The notes under the pieces were generated by a model. That model searched no databases. It was not told where the DNA came from and worked only from the letters and a program-made list of their open reading frames with translations. DNA of 64,000 bases from positions 372,001 through 436,000 of the forward strand of contig NZ_JAIZEO010000004.1 in NCBI RefSeq assembly GCF_024189315.1, in the 5' to 3' direction. Shown here piece after piece: positions 63,281 through 64,000 of the stretch; position 1 is the stretch's first letter; the number at the start of each line of letters is the position of its first letter. The translations under genes and the position numbers were made by a program. The stretch comes from Halobacillus sp. A5. Lineage in GTDB: Bacteria > Bacillota > Bacilli > Bacillales > Halobacillaceae.

Positions 63281-63315
63281 GCTCCCTTATCCGGAAGACT
63301 CGGCTTCAAGATACC
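63281..63315 (+). repeat. 3'-module repeat copy L with hairpin
   Basis: AGCGATTG (63257)/CAATCGCT (63276) hairpin with a minus-strand T-run, then GCTCCCTTATCCGGAAGA and CTCGGCTTCAAGATACC. It lies 30 bp beyond the stop of the collagen-like gene. Confidence 0.75.
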
Positions 63316-63345
63316 AACCTTATAAATCCGGACTAGACCTCTTAA

Positions 63346-63981
63346 TCAACTCGTTTCCCCTACAGCTACAATTTTGCAAGTTGAAATCGCAAATCTAGGG
63401 ATTGTATCATTTATTGGTGAAGTACCTAACACTATGCCAAGACCTGTTTGTTCCACGTTAAAATCTGCTGCAATAGAACCATTACTTAATAAAAGGTTCA
63501 CTGTTGAACCGATAAGTGTATCCAGCAATTCTCTAATAGGCCGTTCCCGACAATCACATTCACAATCAGAATCATCAGGTGGCAACAAGTTAATAGTGGG
63601 CCCTGGTGGTAAAAATCCAACCCCTATTACATCAGAAATATTTACCACAAATGATGTCGCTCCGTCTGTAACAGTAACTAAATAATCATCTACTTCAGTT
63701 ATAGTAAATAAAAAAAAGAGGGGAGGTTCATTTGGTGCGTCTGCAATAGTGGCAAGAATTACAGTTTGCCCTACAAGTTGTTGTAAGACAGACTGAAGTG
63801 GAGAAACACAACAGTCACAAAGAGTCAAACAAGGTGGACCTGGGGGGCCTAGTTCTCCTTGTGGTCCTTGAGGGCCACGAGGGCCTCGGGGACCTGGAGG
63901 ACAGTCACAGCCTGGCTTTTTGGAAAGAGGGGGACAACATTCATTAAGTTTCATTCTAGATACTTTTCTTTTTTTGGACAT
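63346..63981 (-). CDS. Collagen-like spore-surface protein
   Basis: A Lys/Cys-rich N-terminus (NECCPPLSKKPGCDC) is followed by about eight Gly-X-Y triplets (GPRGPRGPQGPQGELGPPGPP region, residues about 30-50). Two Cys clusters (CLTLCDCC and DCECDC) separate two similar domains of about 65 residues each. The build resembles exosporium or spore-crust proteins of Bacilli, where short collagen-like repeats carry outer-surface domains. GGGGGTG precedes ATG 63981. A late sporulation promoter is expected but lies outside or at the edge of the window. Confidence 0.82.
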   Translation of the reverse strand: MSKKRKVSRMKLNECCPPLSKKPGCDCPPGPRGPRGPQGPQGELGPPGPPCLTLCDCCVSPLQSVLQQLVGQTVILATIADAPNEPPLFFLFTITEVDDYLVTVTDGATSFVVNISDVIGVGFLPPGPTINLLPPDDSDCECDCRERPIRELLDTLIGSTVNLLLSNGSIAADFNVEQTGLGIVLGTSPINDTIPRFAISTCKIVAVGETS

Positions 63982-64000
63982 GTTTTCACCCCCATTATTT

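Noticed and set aside
56696-63315. True integron with attC sites
   Set aside because: No integrase gene and no recognisable R boxes of attC (GTTRRRY / RYYYAAC). Kept only as an integron-like analogy.
1-64000. CRISPR array, prophage, rRNA or tRNA genes
   Set aside because: No regularly spaced identical repeats, no phage structural genes and no recognisable structural RNA genes other than the T-box leader and the IS110 noncoding region.

Overview
The window looks like the chromosome of a low-to-moderate GC, spore-forming Bacillaceae species, probably a halophile close to Halobacillus, Virgibacillus or Thalassobacillus. This rests on Shine-Dalgarno sites of the AAGGAGG type, a T-box leader, Zur-type zinc operators, lnr- and bla-type regulatory modules, a collagen-like spore-surface protein, choline-to-glycine-betaine genes and Bacillus-type house-keeping genes (topB, prpB, proB). 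No rRNA, tRNA, CRISPR array or prophage was seen.

Layout. 1-1.1 kb: end of a methylcitrate-cycle operon (prpD end, prpB). 1.3-6.6 kb: a sensor kinase and response regulator followed by a one-ATPase, two-permease ABC exporter, arranged as in lnrJK-lnrLMN. 7-8.6 kb: a secreted protein with four NlpC/P60 units, only one of which keeps catalytic residues. 8.9-17.2 kb: a minus-strand zinc-starvation region with four Zur-box-like palindromes. It holds an AdcA-ZinT zinc-binding lipoprotein, a dCTP deaminase, two COG0523 GTPases, a FeoB-like GTPase permease, a flavoprotein, a SufU paralog and an unknown protein. 17.4-21.7 kb: DUF1456, AlaX and topB. 22.0-25.5 kb: a decaying cluster (large membrane protein, SpoIIM/DUF95 protein, ABC ATPase, small membrane protein) with the architecture of a circular-bacteriocin export/immunity operon, cut at its 5' end by an IS3-family remnant.

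25.6-38.8 kb: prolyl 4-hydroxylase, toxin-antitoxin relics, T-box-controlled proB, PadR/HAAS, betB-betA, two tandem glycosyltransferase-like paralogs, gene relics including a second proB fragment, an RpiR regulator and an N-terminally truncated aminotransferase. 39-48.2 kb: mostly ordinary chromosome (a NagZ-like GH3 enzyme with an extra N-terminal domain, a stress flavoprotein, Dus, a Ca2+/cation antiporter, TelA and its partner, an aromatic acid exporter).

48.3-64 kb: an accessory island rich in resistance-type genes: a HEPN relic, a uridine-kinase-like protein, GNAT, a nucleotidyltransferase, a bla-blaR1-blaI penicillinase operon with a 41-bp operator, and an IS110 element whose 5' noncoding region folds like a bridge RNA. 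An array of small unrelated genes follows (phosphotransferase, DUF5694, methyltransferase, PNPOx-like, AAC(6')-like acetyltransferase, several tiny membrane proteins). Most are followed, in gene orientation, by copies of one conserved palindromic 3' module. The window ends with a collagen-like spore protein.

The strongest leads are the bacteriocin-cluster relic, the zinc-sparing region (Zur-linked dCTP deaminase and FeoB paralog), the cassette-like repeat array and the candidate IS110 bridge RNA. Several accessory genes carry single-base indels in homopolymers or a TGA where Trp would fit. Read-level checks should separate true decay from assembly error.
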